In this document: positions 10,982 to 22,801 of the stretch, piece after piece
Layout: the number at the start of each line of letters is the position of its first letter
Numbering within the stretch: position 1 is the first letter of the stretch
Source of the DNA: Flammula alnicola
Lineage: Eukaryota > Basidiomycota > Agaricomycetes > Agaricales > Strophariaceae
Reading direction: 5' to 3'
Length of the DNA: 64,000 nucleotides
Assembly: GCA_015499995.1 (NCBI GenBank)
Contig: JADNRV010000219.1
Span: 1 to 64,000 of the forward strand
Notes under the pieces: model-generated
Database searches by the model: none
The model's input: the letters and a program-made list of their open reading frames with translations, nothing else
Told to the model about the DNA's origin: nothing
Position numbers and translations under genes: made by a program

Positions 10982-12258
10982 TTAAGGGGTTTCCTGTGGA
11001 TGGGCAACAAGTTTGGATCCCGAGACCAGATCAGCCTCCATCCTATCCAAACCCTCAGGAATGCCTGCGAGTCCATTCGGCAAAACCTCGACTCCGTTGG
11101 GCTAAATAGGATGCCATTTATCAGCGAATGCTGATAAAACGTCAATTACATAAAATCATGAGCTCACTTTAATAATGCCCTGTTCTACAAACCCATAAAG
11201 TTTATCGTGGTAGAGGGTTTCGAGGAGCGCAATGTTGTGCGGTAGCCGCAAGATGCCGAGAACATGGACAATGCTCCTGTCTTCTGTGGGTGTCACGCTC
11301 GGCGCGATGACGACCGCCAGCTGGCCTCCGGGAGCGAGGAGGTCGAGACCAAGTTGTTGGGTATCCTTCAAAGAGATAGCGTCATAGACGAGTTTGATCG
11401 GTCTGCTGTCCACGATCTTCGTGATCTCACTCGCGAGGGCAGATGAAGCAAGATTGCGATCGAAGATGGCTGTTGCCCCAAGAGATTTAAGCAACTCGGT
11501 ATGCTTGAGAGAGGCTGTAGCAATGATGGGAGAAAAACCAGACAATTTGGCGAGCTGGATAACTAATACGGAAGTCAGAAATGGAATCTTGCAATGTCGA
11601 CAAAATATTATCAATATGCACCGATTTGTCCCACAGAACTAGCACCACCGATGACTACGATAGGTGTTCCAGCGTATTGGCCCTGCGTAACATCAGAGAT
11701 GGGAGGATCGAGTCCAAGTCCGTGAGGATTCTGGTTGTACAACCCGACATACGCTGCCGTAAGAACCGTTGGTATAGTCGATGCTTCGTCGTAGGAAACG
11801 TTTGGCGGGATCTGACGAGGCACGTCAGATATTAAATAAAGAGTATCTCGATCTATCTTTACGGCACCTTCGCAGTGGTTGAAGCGAGCGCGATCACATA
11901 CTGCTGGAAGCTTCCCCTGTCTCCTTTGAAATGTCCTTGTCCGAAACTGAGAGAAGCAGGTTCAACGTACTGAAGTCAGCATGAAAAACAACGAGGCTTA
12001 CACTCGATCTCCTATCTTGAAATCCGTTACACCAGCACCAACCTCCTCGACATCTCCGGCAATGTCATTTCCAAGAATGGCTGGGAAATCCTCGTATACA
12101 ATCCCCCATTTGTGAATCTTCCAGTCGATGGGATTCAGCGACGTGGATTGAATTTTGATCAAGATTTCGCCAGGACCGGCCTTGCGAACTGACACCTGGC
12201 CCACAACTAAGGGGGCGTATTTCTTTGGAATGAGAAGGGCTTTCGCTGTGGCGGGCAT
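10982..12258 (-). CDS. MDR-family enoyl reductase/quinone oxidoreductase-like, copy 2
   Basis: Five exons: 12258-12002, 11946-11868, about 11820-11630, about 11566-11165 and the last to the TAA at 10982. The predicted length is about 350 residues, normal for zinc-less medium-chain dehydrogenases. The N-terminal GroES-like domain has PGEILIK and SLNPIDWKIH. The NADPH-binding Rossmann domain starts with GGASSVGQ and continues LAKLSGFSPIIATAS. LLAPGGQLAVV and the terminal AHPQET are shared by the whole array. The cysteines of the structural zinc site are absent, so NAD(P)H-dependent reduction of an alpha,beta-unsaturated carbonyl or quinone is expected, probably cytosolic; the substrate is unknown. 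Among the copies it is the most diverged from copies 3 and 4. No frame break was seen. Confidence 0.8.
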
Positions 12259-14290
12259 GGCGATGACGGAGGAGTAGAGTAGGCAGTGGTCGATGGAACG
12301 TGTGAGACTGCATTGACGAGTATTTAAATAATGTAAGTAGTGCAAATATCTGAAAGAATGACGCCATGCGTACCTCAAGAGATTACTAAGTCTCCATCAT
12401 CTTGCGTATGAATATATGGTTTACTAAGTCCCTATCATCGTGCATATGGATATAACACGGTCCACACACTTGACGACACAAAATGGAGGTTCAAACGTTT
12501 AACGTAGGTGGGTGATGCCTTTGGGACAGAGTCGGGATCTGGCGACTCGACTTCTTTCAAGGGGGATGAGTACAACCAGTCAGAAGTAGATCGCAGTTCC
12601 GAGGCGATGAACTGGAGTGCAGGGAGGTTGAGAGTGGAATTGCCAAGACGACGATGACAAACCCTAGCATCCACTGTCGTCTATAACTATCCCAGCACCC
12701 TGTCGATAAACGATAAGGCCTCGATAAGGCCTCTTCAGGCTCTACATACTTGTCTGTCAGCCATTGGTCAGCCATGTGCATGGTCGGAAACAGGTGCGGG
12801 CGTACTTGGTCTCCTTCAGTCACAACATTGTCGTTTCTTTCTCCCACATTGAAACCCACTTGCATTCCGGAAAACATAGCAAGCGAAGCGAACATCTGAA
12901 AGTTGTTGGAAAAATTTCTTCGCTTTTGCGTGCGTTGAGTCTTGAAGCTTGAAGCTTGAATTATCATTCAGTTGCCCGGGTTTTGAGGAAAGTGAATGGA
13001 TTGAGCATGCGTGCAGCTGAGCGCTGAGCGATGAATGTGGTTGATTCCATATATCATGCGGCGTCCAATGGATAAAGGATTCGTAGAAAAAGGCAGAATA
13101 TCTGGGCCGTTACGTATATGAGTATATGAGTTCTTGCTCAGAGTCCATGTTCTGTAAGATTTTCAGGATTCCCCAATGGGCAGATCGGCACAAGATTGAC
13201 GGCAGAACTTATTGTCCGACACGAATTTCCCACCCTTTTTTCACCGCGTTTCTCTGTCCTTTGCATGCGGGAAGACTGCTTCCCCGTCCCGCGTCGCGCA
13301 ACACACAGTTTCCACTACTAGTACTACTACTAGACCCCATTTTTAGGGTGATGCTTCGTCGGCATTTCCCAACTCGCTTGGCGAGGGCTCAACCTCAGGT
13401 TAGGGCCAAGCTGAACATATGAACCCCGGCAGGAGTCGACTCGGTACCGGTAACCTCAACATTTGTGTTGACTGTGAGCGTGGTTCCACTCTCTTTTCAA
13501 GTTCGTACAAATTTGAAACGGAACTCGGAATCTCCTAGCACCGTACCCATATCATGACCTGCAGAATCTAATCCCTTGTCTTATAAATCAAACGTGCGGG
13601 GCCTGATTCGCAGATCCTCTCTCCCAACTGATAGCAAGGATAGTTCAATTCAGACACGACACGTATGGTTCAATGCCAACTCCAGACCCTGATATTACCC
13701 AGGGCTGGGCAAACGAACCAAATCTTCGTCTTAGCATCTTTGCAGAATGTTGCTTAAGCGCTCGCCGACTATTATTGCCCAGCCAAGGAGAATCTGTGTG
13801 AGTATTTTTGAGAGATTCGATTTAATATTCGCTAAGGCGTCCTCCATTTTACCTGAAATGGACACCATACGGACAGCGAATGACCCAGAACTTCACCATG
13901 CTCAAATTTAGCTACCAGTCGGATTGTTCTGCCTTAGCAGATGATCACTTTTAGGCGCTCGGCATTTCTCTGGAGCATGCTCTAAGAAAAACCAGGAAAG
14001 CAGCTTGACAGCTTCGACAGTGTGAGTAATTCTACCTGTCATGTCGACCCTCAAAAATAATCTGCCTCCCACACTGGTTCCTTGAACGCGCGGTCAGGTC
14101 CAGCAGCCTCTCTCCGGGGCCTCTCATCCACCGCCTCCGTGTCTATCATATATCTGACCAACGCCCCAGGCCTTCAGGCTGCACAAATTCGCGATCGACC
14201 CCCCGTCCACCAAGACCGTTTTATAAGGATAAAGTACGCCTTCAAATTGTCCATCCGATTCAAAAGACCTTACTATTATATAGATCTAAA
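12259..14290. other. Intergenic, no confident gene
   Basis: The first 120 bp should hold the promoter of MDR copy 2 (a TTTAAATA word lies about 65 bp upstream). A minus-strand open frame at 12967-12557 (136 codons) and another at 12674-12435 have no recognisable domains and are left out. Around 12,940-13,030 there are short duplications (CTTGAAGCTTGAAGC and GAGCGCTGAGCG). The last 200 bp are CT-rich leader for the gene at 14291. Confidence 0.4.
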
Positions 14291-17200
14291 ATGTCGACCG
14301 TCGCCGAAACTGTTACAGGCGGCATTCAGGAGATCTCGGCCCTGCTTCCTTTGCTCGGTACTGAGCAATGTGAGGAGCACACAGGATCAGCTTTGGGCAA
14401 AGGATTTTGCTACACATGCGTCACACCTGTGTCGATATTCGGGAGTTTGGGAATCGTGAGAGCAGGATTTAACATCTTCCTGGCCGGTATCGCCATTCCC
14501 TCGTGGGGGATTTTAGGAGCAGAGCGTCTGGCAGATGGAGGTTTTAGGCCGAAGGGAGACGTCGCCCCGCTGATAGCAATGGACCCTCAGATCCCCAGAC
14601 GATTCCTCGCGGAGAGTAGACTCGAGAAGCTCCTGGAAGCGGAGCATATCGAAAATGTCGAGGACTTGGAGGTCGAGTTGGACGACAGCTGTTGGAATTG
14701 GAACATACTAATGGTCCTTTCAACCATCCTCGTTTCTACCCTTGGTATCTCGCCATATCTCTATGTCATTCTCAAAACCAACATCTCGGACAACCCTTTA
14801 TTCCTCTCTGGTTGGGCATTTCCCATTGCCCGACTTCTCGGCGGTTCCCTTTGTGGCATCGTCGTTCAGATCATCCTACAAATCCGGATTCTCGTCATTG
14901 TCAAGAACCGTTTAGTTTTTATTGCCGTGGACCAATTCATGAAACAAAAGGGCAGACCATTGGACGACGATACCCTTCATGGAATAAAATGGGACCCCAA
15001 CCGCGCCTCAGAACTGTGCCTATCTGATTTGGACAAATACCTAGACTCTGCCCTCCCCGCGGAGTCTCTCTTCGAGCTAATCCCTTCCTTTCCATTCCTT
15101 TCGACCTCCCAAAAAATCTCTCCTGCTTCCGGCGCTTCTGTCCCCGTTACCTCTGGAGTTGAGCAACCACTCTCATTGTCAGCCAAAGCCGAAGTTATAG
15201 ATTTCGTCGGCCCGGATTTGGTTGCCTTGAAGTCGTACTTCGACGACCAGAAGAAGAAGCATCTTTCATCCACCTCATATCTAGCTCGTCTCGCTGACCC
15301 TTCCATCTACCTCCTCCTCTACATCTTTCTAATAATCGGATTAGTCTTCTCGGTCGGCGGATACGTGGGCAGCTTCAATCTCATCCAAAAAGCATCCCAG
15401 AATACTGCAGGACCCGTATTGTGGCTCGTCATTGAAATCTTGCTTTGCATATTCAGGATCTTTGTGTGGACCTACAATCCGACGTGGGACGACGCGAAGG
15501 GAATGACGTTTAAGCTTCAACTCGCTTCTCACTGTCCGCTCGTAACTTGTAATATCTACGGCGACGAAGTGGAGAAGGCAGAAGAAGTCCCGGTGGTGCG
15601 ATCCAAGGACTTCCTGGAAGAAATTGCTTCCTATACCGGTCCTCTTCCAGCGTTCAGCTAGAGCGACACAGCACTTTACTACATTCTTACTGGAGATCGC
15701 TCTCCATCCAGCGAGTTCGCATCAAAGTCCAACGTGCTTTACATCGTAATTTCAGATTTCAAAGAGCAGACTTCGCGCTTCCTCGTCAAACAAAAACACG
15801 AAAATGACTTTCAAATCTACATCTCCTCCCTCAAAGCCGACCCACGAAGCACAGCGATCAGCGTGGAGATTGGGAGCATATCTGGGAGTCGGAAAGAAGA
15901 TAACCACACAGAACTTAAGACGCACTTTCTTACCTCTGATACCAACTTCATGGCCCAACTCTCGGACCACTATGATGACATTTTGCAACGCATCATCCGG
16001 CGTAGCACGATATTTAAAGATCGTCCAGCCGCGTTCAATCTACATTGGACTTTGAAAGCCGTTGATCACGATCAAGATTCCGTGGAAGGAAAAGGACAAC
16101 GCCCCGACCTTACGAGGGCAGATCTTGCCTATCTCGACCAAGGGCGCCTCGAGAGGCGAAGAACGCTTTATGCCAAGCAGTTGGAAGCCTGGGTCGATAA
16201 ACACCTGGAGTTCTACGCGGACGAGCTTCTCGAAGAGGTGCCGTACAGCTCAAGCAATTCCATGACGAAGCTCCAAGGAATCGAAACGAACGAGGTAGAA
16301 TACCTCATTGCCGAAGCGCAGCGGCAGATGGAAAAGTTCCTCTTGCGTCCATTCATGCAGTGGGGCCGCATCGTCAGTGAACGCCATGACGAAATGGTCA
16401 GCAAGACGATGACTTTTTTCCCCTCTTCGAACAACGCGGTGCCTAAAGCCAAGACAGGTAGTACCAGAATGAAGGAGAAACTTGAATCAGAGAAGCGACG
16501 AAGTGCTGCCAGCGTCTTCCGGCCAGACAGCGAATGCGCCAAAGAGTGGATGCCGAATCCGATGCTGCCCAGAAGCGCATGCAGGGACGAAAATACATGG
16601 ATCCTAAGGAAGGAAATAAGATTCTAGACGAGTGGAAGATGCGACTGGGGTTGGATGACGTATGGAGGGTGGCTGACCCTCGAGGGTTTGATGCTCAAAA
16701 ATCGACTCAGGATCAACTGGAGAATCGAGTCGGTGATACATACGAGACCACGATGAACAAGAGGCTTGCGGGCAAGGAAAGATTTCTCCGCGACAAGGGG
16801 GGTGCGAGTCTTAAAAGTCGCTGCGAGTTGAGGGCAAAACAGCTGCGGTCCAGATTACAGTTACAATGGGACGAATTCTCTATTATCGTGCAGGCAGAGT
16901 TTCTCACCGAAGGCACTAATCTGTCGAAGGGGTTCGACGCGAACAGGAAATACAGCGGCATCCGAGAACGCCTCCAGCTCATGGACGAGACTCTGAAATA
17001 TTTGGTGATTTCGGATACGTTGGTTGAAGACATCGGCGGATTCGAAGCGATGGATCTCGCTTTGAATAAATGCCTGCATATTTCATTGCTCTATTTCAAT
17101 TTTTCTTTCCCGGGAGCGGACGTTGGCGTTGCACGCGAAGCATCACATGGGAAACGAGAGACTAGCACTGGATCGGATGCCTGGACGCGGTCGAGCAAGG

Positions 17201-17930
17201 CGTATGGCTATAATGCAGAACAGGATCTCCTACTCCGAGATGGCGTCATATGGAACAGGGATTATAGCCAGGCCACCATTGATTATGACCCGGATTTGGA
17301 AGGTCTGCGGGGGAGGAGATCCCCGTTCAAGAGGAAGAGGCACTATTTGCGATTGTGGGCAAGAGGAATTCGATCACAGGCGTCCACTTCCATAACGGTC
17401 TCTATCGCTTACCAGACCGAATCCAGGAAGCAATTCAACAAAACGTTGCAACTGCGCTGGCAAAACCGGGGGTGAATGTCGTATGCCAATATGGAGATCT
17501 TGAAGTTACCGATGATCACCGCCACAGCAAGCCATATCTTCTTTTCCGCCGTCCGGGATATTCAAAATGCGTTGTCCAGTTCTGTGTCGACGACAAGGTC
17601 GATTATATCCTTACCTTAAAGCACCGTGTTACGACATCCAAAGGAGAGATTGACATCGTGCTCAACGGAACAAAACTTACCAAGACGTGGGGGGTGTCGC
17701 CACAGGTCATGGACAATTTCGAGGACGAGCGTATTGCACTCCCGCGGTCTTCTTTGAAGATTCGTCCAAACCATAATACTCTCACCATTACTTTGGCCGC
17801 CCATGATGGTGGTGAATACTGGTTGTCAGACGTTTTCATCACCGACTCACTGGCAACCCCTGTCCTCGGTGCGTGCCATAAAATACCTTGGAGCGTGCCA
17901 TCTTCCGACGCTGATTATTTCTCCTACTAG
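14291..17930 (+). pseudogene. Large multi-span membrane orphan, broken by a stop and two frameshifts
   Basis: The intronless frame from the ATG at 14291 begins STVAETVTGGIQEISALLPLLGT, from memory the start of a widespread agaricomycete family. It shows hydrophobic spans at about residues 49-75, 135-165, 170-205, 345-370 and 380-400. A TAG at 15659-15661 stops it, but the same frame stays open from 15662 to 16627. The frame then changes near 16540-16590 (KRMQGRKYMDPKEG continues in another frame). It changes again at a run of five G at about 17308-17313, after which a C-terminal soluble beta-rich domain runs to 17930. The three pieces look like one protein of about 1,200 residues. Alternatively these could be sequencing errors; the function is unknown in any case. 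Confidence 0.65.
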
Positions 17931-18347
17931 GTAGCGATGGCGTGCAGGCTCCGTCGAGCCCTGCCAATGGACGAAAATACAGTTCCGACTATATATTTGG
18001 ACAGACAGGACAAATCAAATACGAGACCAGATGAGCACACATATGTACCGCCTTTTGATGCATTTTTTCACTACAAGCACAAAATATCTACGATGGGTTC
18101 AACCTTTGAATGTCTTTCTTTTTTATCTTGTTATGTCCAGCGGTGTGTATTCTCTAAAGTAGCTTTTCATTTCTCCTTGGCGGTCTTCGCACAGGATTGT
18201 CGAGTTTCAATTTGTAATTCTTTATCGAGCATTCAATGTATAGTATTGCAGTTTTAACCGGGAATTCGGAAGGCAATAATCAATTGGCCGATTCACAGGT
18301 ACATGTTTTATATGTATGTCATATTATCTCGATGTCACCATTTGGAC
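17931..18347. other. Convergent intergenic region
   Basis: This is the shared 3' region between the membrane-orphan pseudogene (plus) and the disordered orphan (minus). It is AT-rich with several T-runs and no conserved coding sequence. Confidence 0.4.
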
Positions 18348-19493
18348 CTACACTCGCTTTCGTTTCAAAATCGGACGGCGTATTAATTTATCGGGATTTT
18401 CAGCTGCCCAGCGCATCGCCTTCTCGACGCTGATTTTAACCTCCTCCGAAGTTAAAGGGCGAATTGGGGATCTGATGTCATTCGCTGGCTTTCGCTTGAA
18501 GATTGGGCGGCGGATTAATTTATCGGGGTTTTCAGCTGCCCAGCGCAGGGACTTCCTTACGCTAATTTCAACCTCCTCCGCAGTTAGAGGGCGAATTCCG
18601 GGAGACGGAGATCTGATGTCCGATTTGGGTTCCAGCGCACTGACTGGACGCCTCGCTGGGATCACCAACATGAGGGACTTCCTTGACCTGAGGATTCTAT
18701 CACTCTGGTTAACTTGCAATTTCGCGCGTTTCGCTAGTGGTATCTTTGATACCGCTTGCCCCTGAAATTCATCGTCCTGAACCATGAGGTTCTCTTGGTT
18801 GTTTCTCGACCGCTTCTCCAAACCAGTTCGTTTGTCCTTCTTTTCTTTGTTAACGCCGTCTTTGGTTAGTCGTATCGGATTTGCCTCTTGCTCTCCTGGT
18901 TCCCCGAGTCCAATCCAGAGAAGAGAATTGTCGTTATCCTGAACGTTGTTGGAATTGTTGACAGTAGAAGGCGTCGTCCCGACCACGTCCTCGATCTGTT
19001 CCCTGGGGCTTTCCCTCAACATTGTCCGACAGCTGGACAGAGGGAAAGATGGTGACGACTCCCTCTCTGATTCGACGAGCGGTGACGACACAGAGCCCTC
19101 TCCTTGACACCCCTCGTCTGACTCCTCTGCCAACTCCACCTCCAAGCGGTTTCCGTCTGCCACCAATGAACGACGCGAAAACGTCTGGCCAGACATAAGC
19201 CCGCGCAACTGGTCAACGTTAAGGGCTGCAAGGCCACTAGTGTTACTGTCCACAAAGTCGATAGGCTGGCTTGTTAACGGCATCTCGTACTGAAGCTTCG
19301 AAGGGAAAGTAGAGGGAAGGGATTTGAAGAGCAGGAATAAGCCTGAAACGGTGCATTTATATATCTCGAACCGGAGTTGGTTGTTGTTTGACCAAACTGC
19401 GGACATGGCCCATTCTTTGTTGATCGCAAGGTGGGCCACACACAGACAGAGGAGAAATTTTAATATGTTAGTTTCCCATTGTGCGGCGTCCAT
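18348..19493 (-). CDS. Disordered orphan protein with a C-terminal tandem repeat
   Basis: A single open frame of 381 codons from the ATG at 19493; an internal ATG at 19283 (MPLTSQPIDFVDSN) is an alternative start. The middle is Ser/Glu/Asn-rich and disordered with basic clusters (KEKKDKRTGLEKRSR). The C-terminus is two copies of a unit of about 40 residues containing IRPLT-EEV--SV-K--RWAAENPDKLIRRPI-KRK, separated by a few residues. The basic tail suggests nucleic-acid or nuclear association, but this is inference only. No family was recognised. It lies between MDR copies 2 and 3, on the same strand. Confidence 0.55.
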   Translation of the reverse strand: MDAAQWETNILKFLLCLCVAHLAINKEWAMSAVWSNNNQLRFEIYKCTVSGLFLLFKSLPSTFPSKLQYEMPLTSQPIDFVDSNTSGLAALNVDQLRGLMSGQTFSRRSLVADGNRLEVELAEESDEGCQGEGSVSSPLVESERESSPSFPLSSCRTMLRESPREQIEDVVGTTPSTVNNSNNVQDNDNSLLWIGLGEPGEQEANPIRLTKDGVNKEKKDKRTGLEKRSRNNQENLMVQDDEFQGQAVSKIPLAKRAKLQVNQSDRILRSRKSLMLVIPARRPVSALEPKSDIRSPSPGIRPLTAEEVEISVRKSLRWAAENPDKLIRRPIFKRKPANDIRSPIRPLTSEEVKISVEKAMRWAAENPDKLIRRPILKRKRV

Positions 19494-20023
19494 TTAACAT
19501 TATCCTCCTGGCCCGGCTGGGTTAAATTGCAACATGCCAGACTGTGGCATGAATTCGTGGCGTTGGTTAATCAAAAGGGGGGCTCGGACTTATATAACCC
19601 CATAATATTGTATTGTACTGCAATTTTACTAGTTGTCTTACACCGCCCACATGACAAAATAGCAGTAAACACATGATCGAGACCCATCAACGCTCAGCGC
19701 TCAGCACTCAGTACTCAGCATTCAATACCATGCCTACAGTATCGCTCGAGATTTTCCCGTCTCCTTTCCATTCTGACATAACGTCGTATCTTTCCACGTG
19801 AGGCCTTGAGGCTTAATCTGTTCCAATCGCGTACCGTTTCCCATTGCGACCTTTCGGGCCACCTTGTGAACAGTGATTGCCATGTAACTGCGGGACCAGC
19901 CAAGTCGAAAATTCACATGTGGATTCACGATGTTCTCAAGGTATTTTTGGATGGCAAATGTAAGGTTTGGTTTACGAGAAAGTATATATAACCAGAAAGT
20001 GACTACATTATGATAGAGAACCT

Positions 20024-21299
20024 CTATGCAGTTTCCTGTGGATGAGCGACGAGCTTCAACCCCGAAACCTTATCTGCCTCCATTTTAGCGAGACCATCTG
20101 TGATACCAGCCAGACCATTCGGTAGAACTTCGATGTTATTTGGCTGAAACATGGTATCAGCATCGCGTCATCTGCCATCCGAACATTTGGTGTGGCGAAA
20201 CTCACCTTGAGTAAGCCCTTCTCCAAAAACCCAGACACATTGTCGTGGTACAATGTCTCGAGGAGCTCGATATTGTGCGGAAGTCTCAGGAAACCAACGA
20301 CCGGAATAATAGTCTTATCCTGCACCGGTTTGACAGTTGGTGGCAAAACTACCGCCAACTGGCCTCCAGGAGCGAGGATATCAAGACCAATTTGCTGGGT
20401 GCCGTTTGCAGAAATAGAGTCATAGACAAATTCAATAGAAGTGCTGGTGATTTTCGAGATCTCGGTCGCGAGTGCTGATGAAGACAGGCTGCGATCGAGG
20501 ATGGCTGTCGCTCCGAGCGACTTGAGGTAGTCGGTATGCTTGAGCGAGGCAGTGGTTATTATAGGAGAGAAGCCTGACAGTTTCGCAAGCTGGATAGCTG
20601 GAGAAATTTAATGAACGAGGCACGATTATAAGCCAAACATCGTGTCAATGTGCACATACTGCTTTGTCCTACAGAACTAGCGCCACCTAAAATCACGATC
20701 GGGGTTCCAGCATACTTTCCTCGGGTAGCAGGGGAAGTCGGAGGTACGAATCCAAGACCATGAGGATTCTGGTTATAGAGCCCCACATAGGCTGCTGTAA
20801 GCGCGATCGGGAAAGTGGAGGCTTGATCGTAGGAAATGTTTGCAGGGATCTGCGGTCGTAACCCGATAAGTCGACAAGTTTAGCGACAACAAATTCGTAT
20901 TAGTACCTTTGCTACAGTGGCAGCCAGAGCAAGTGCGTATTGCTGGAAGCCATCCGTCTCGTTGTTGAATTGTCCCTGAACAAAGCTATTCACAATTTCA
21001 CGTTAATCAGTTGAATAGGATGCATGAACTTGAAAAACTTACACTCGATCTCTTTTCTTGAAGCCCGTAACTCCTTCGCCAACCTCTTCCACATCTCCGG
21101 CCAGGTCTCCTCCTAGGACGGCCGGAAAGTTCTCCACGAGGAAGCCATGTTTCTGAATTTTCCAGTCGACGGGGTTCAGCGACGTTGCAATAACCTTAAT
21201 CAAGATCTCTCCGGGACCCGGCTTTGCAACAGCTATTTCACTGAGGACAAAATTTCCAAATTTCTTCTCGAGGACAAGGGCTTTCTGACTGGAGGGCAT
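20024..21299 (-). CDS. MDR-family enoyl reductase/quinone oxidoreductase-like, copy 3
   Basis: Five exons, ATG at 21299 to TAG at 20024. Exon 1 (21299-21043) encodes PGEILIKVIATSLNPVDWKIQKHG and GGDLAGDVEEVGEGV. Exon 3 has YVGLYNQNPHGLGF and the dinucleotide loop LGGASSVGQ. Exon 4 has IQLAKLSGFSPII and LDILAPGGQLAVVLPP. Exon 5 ends LKLVAHPQETA. No zinc ligands. The length and splice sites are regular and all frames are open, so it is probably functional. It is the tandem twin of copy 4, from which it differs by few substitutions, and copy 3 keeps the base that copy 4 lost. Predicted NADPH-dependent reductase with unknown substrate. Confidence 0.85.
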
Positions 21300-21381
21300 T
21301 GCGCTACCGGAAGGGCTGATAATTGAGAAGACGAGAATGTGTGTGTGTGAGCGCCGAGCAGATTGTCATTCGCCTGCACAG

Positions 21382-21388
21382 TATTTAT
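21382..21388 (-). promoter_or_regulatory. TATA-like box of MDR copy 3
   Basis: CATAAATA on the minus strand, about 83 bp upstream of the ATG, at the position equivalent to the boxes of copies 1, 4 and 5. Confidence 0.5.
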
Positions 21389-22138
21389 GCTGATTTCATG
21401 AGAAAGGATGTCTGCCATGAGAACGAATGATATCATGTACAAGGTGAAGAAAAGGGGCGCCAAATGAGAGCGAGCCTTAGTAAGCCTTATTCGGGATCTC
21501 GGTTGGTTGGTAAAGAATTCGGTCGGCATCCCAAAATGCTGACTTATGATTTACGTTATGTAGCGCTCTTGACCTCGTCACTAGCACTCAGGCTGACTCA
21601 TATATAAGTAATCCATTTGTTCCTTTTGGCACGCTTTACACGCTAAATTTAGAACCAGTCTTTCTTCGATTGAAGCCAAGTCAGACTGTTAGAAGCAGAG
21701 ATATATAGCTGGCAGAAACGGGAAGTTCGCAAAAAGTTCGTTGATCTTTCTCACATTTCTAATTATCCCTTGCTCAGTCAACTATGAGGAAGCACTGGAA
21801 AGCCCCACCATCTGGCGCAGGCGCAACCGCGTCCGTGGTTCTAGTATCCACCCCATTTGCAGAAATATGCAGATTCATTCAATGCTCGCACATTTACTCG
21901 TCTAATCATTAATGAACTTGGAACCATGTTGGAACCATGTGTAACCTCATCTCATTCGCCTGCCGTGAATGAATGCTGCGCACGGCGCACGCCATATGTA
22001 GATAGAAGAATGCCCATGACTGATATCTTAAACTAAAAATACACGCCATTTAATACACGCCATTCATATCTAAGAGGAGACTGGATATGTGGAATCTGCA
22101 ATATCTCGGGACATATATTCAACAGGTCGCGGTCTCTT

Positions 22139-22265
22139 GATGGTGGACGTTGGGACCGTTGGGTGGACGACGAGCTTCTTCCGAAAGCTGATTGGCCTCC
22201 ACCTTTGCTAGCCTGACCGGGATGCCTGCAAGGCTATTCGGTATGACTTCGACTTTGTTGGGCTA
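22139..22265 (-). pseudogene. Orphan last exon of an MDR gene
   Basis: The minus strand reads PNKVEVIPNSLAGIPVRLAKVEANQ, the last-exon signature of the array. It is closest to copy 5 (PNEVEVIPNGLAGIPVGLAKLEANQ). The tail after this is out of frame and no upstream exons adjoin. It marks a lost array member between copies 3 and 4. Confidence 0.7.
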
Positions 22266-22801
22266 GGGGTACGTAAAGTCAGTAAGCAAACTCACTTTGA
22301 TGACTGCTCCAGGAACGCAGAGTCAGACTGTAGCACAAATTGGATCTTTAATCAAAAGGGGCCTTAATAGCAGCATTGTACCATATTTTTACTATAGAGG
22401 TCCTGTCGATATCTTCGCGTACTTAATACAGTAAAGCTCTACAAAGGTCTCTGGCGTCAATTTCCATGCTCGCCCACATGACAAAATAGCAGTAAACACA
22501 TGATCGAGAGTCGAGGCTCTCCGCTCTCCATATTCAATATTCAATGTTGATGTCTTGTACTGCAATATCGCTCGAGATTTCCCCGTCTCCTTGCCATGGA
22601 GATATCTATTTCCAACGGGGCCTTAATTGCGGACCGTTTCCCCTTGCTACCTTTCGGGCCATCTTGTGATGTCCATTGCAATTGCGAGATGAACCAAGTC
22701 GATGATGGTGCGTTCAATTTTGGGTTGGACAGCATAAAGTAAGGTTTGGTTCACCAGAAAGTATTTATATATAACCAGAAAAGGAGTACATTACGATACA
22801 T

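Larger units (their letters stand above)
19644..21530 (-). repeat. Tandem segmental duplication, unit 1 (MDR copy 3 and flanks)
   Basis: The unit starts with a 39-bp identical block (19644-19682, also 22471-22509). It continues through alignable 3' flank, all five exons and the TATA promoter of MDR copy 3. The sister unit is 22471 to about 24240. The spacer 21.5-22.47 kb contains an orphan MDR last exon. Confidence 0.65.

Noticed and set aside
12435..12967. Two minus-strand frames downstream of the F-box/MDR region
   Set aside because: No known motif; could not be joined into a gene with convincing splice sites. Mentioned only in the intergenic note.
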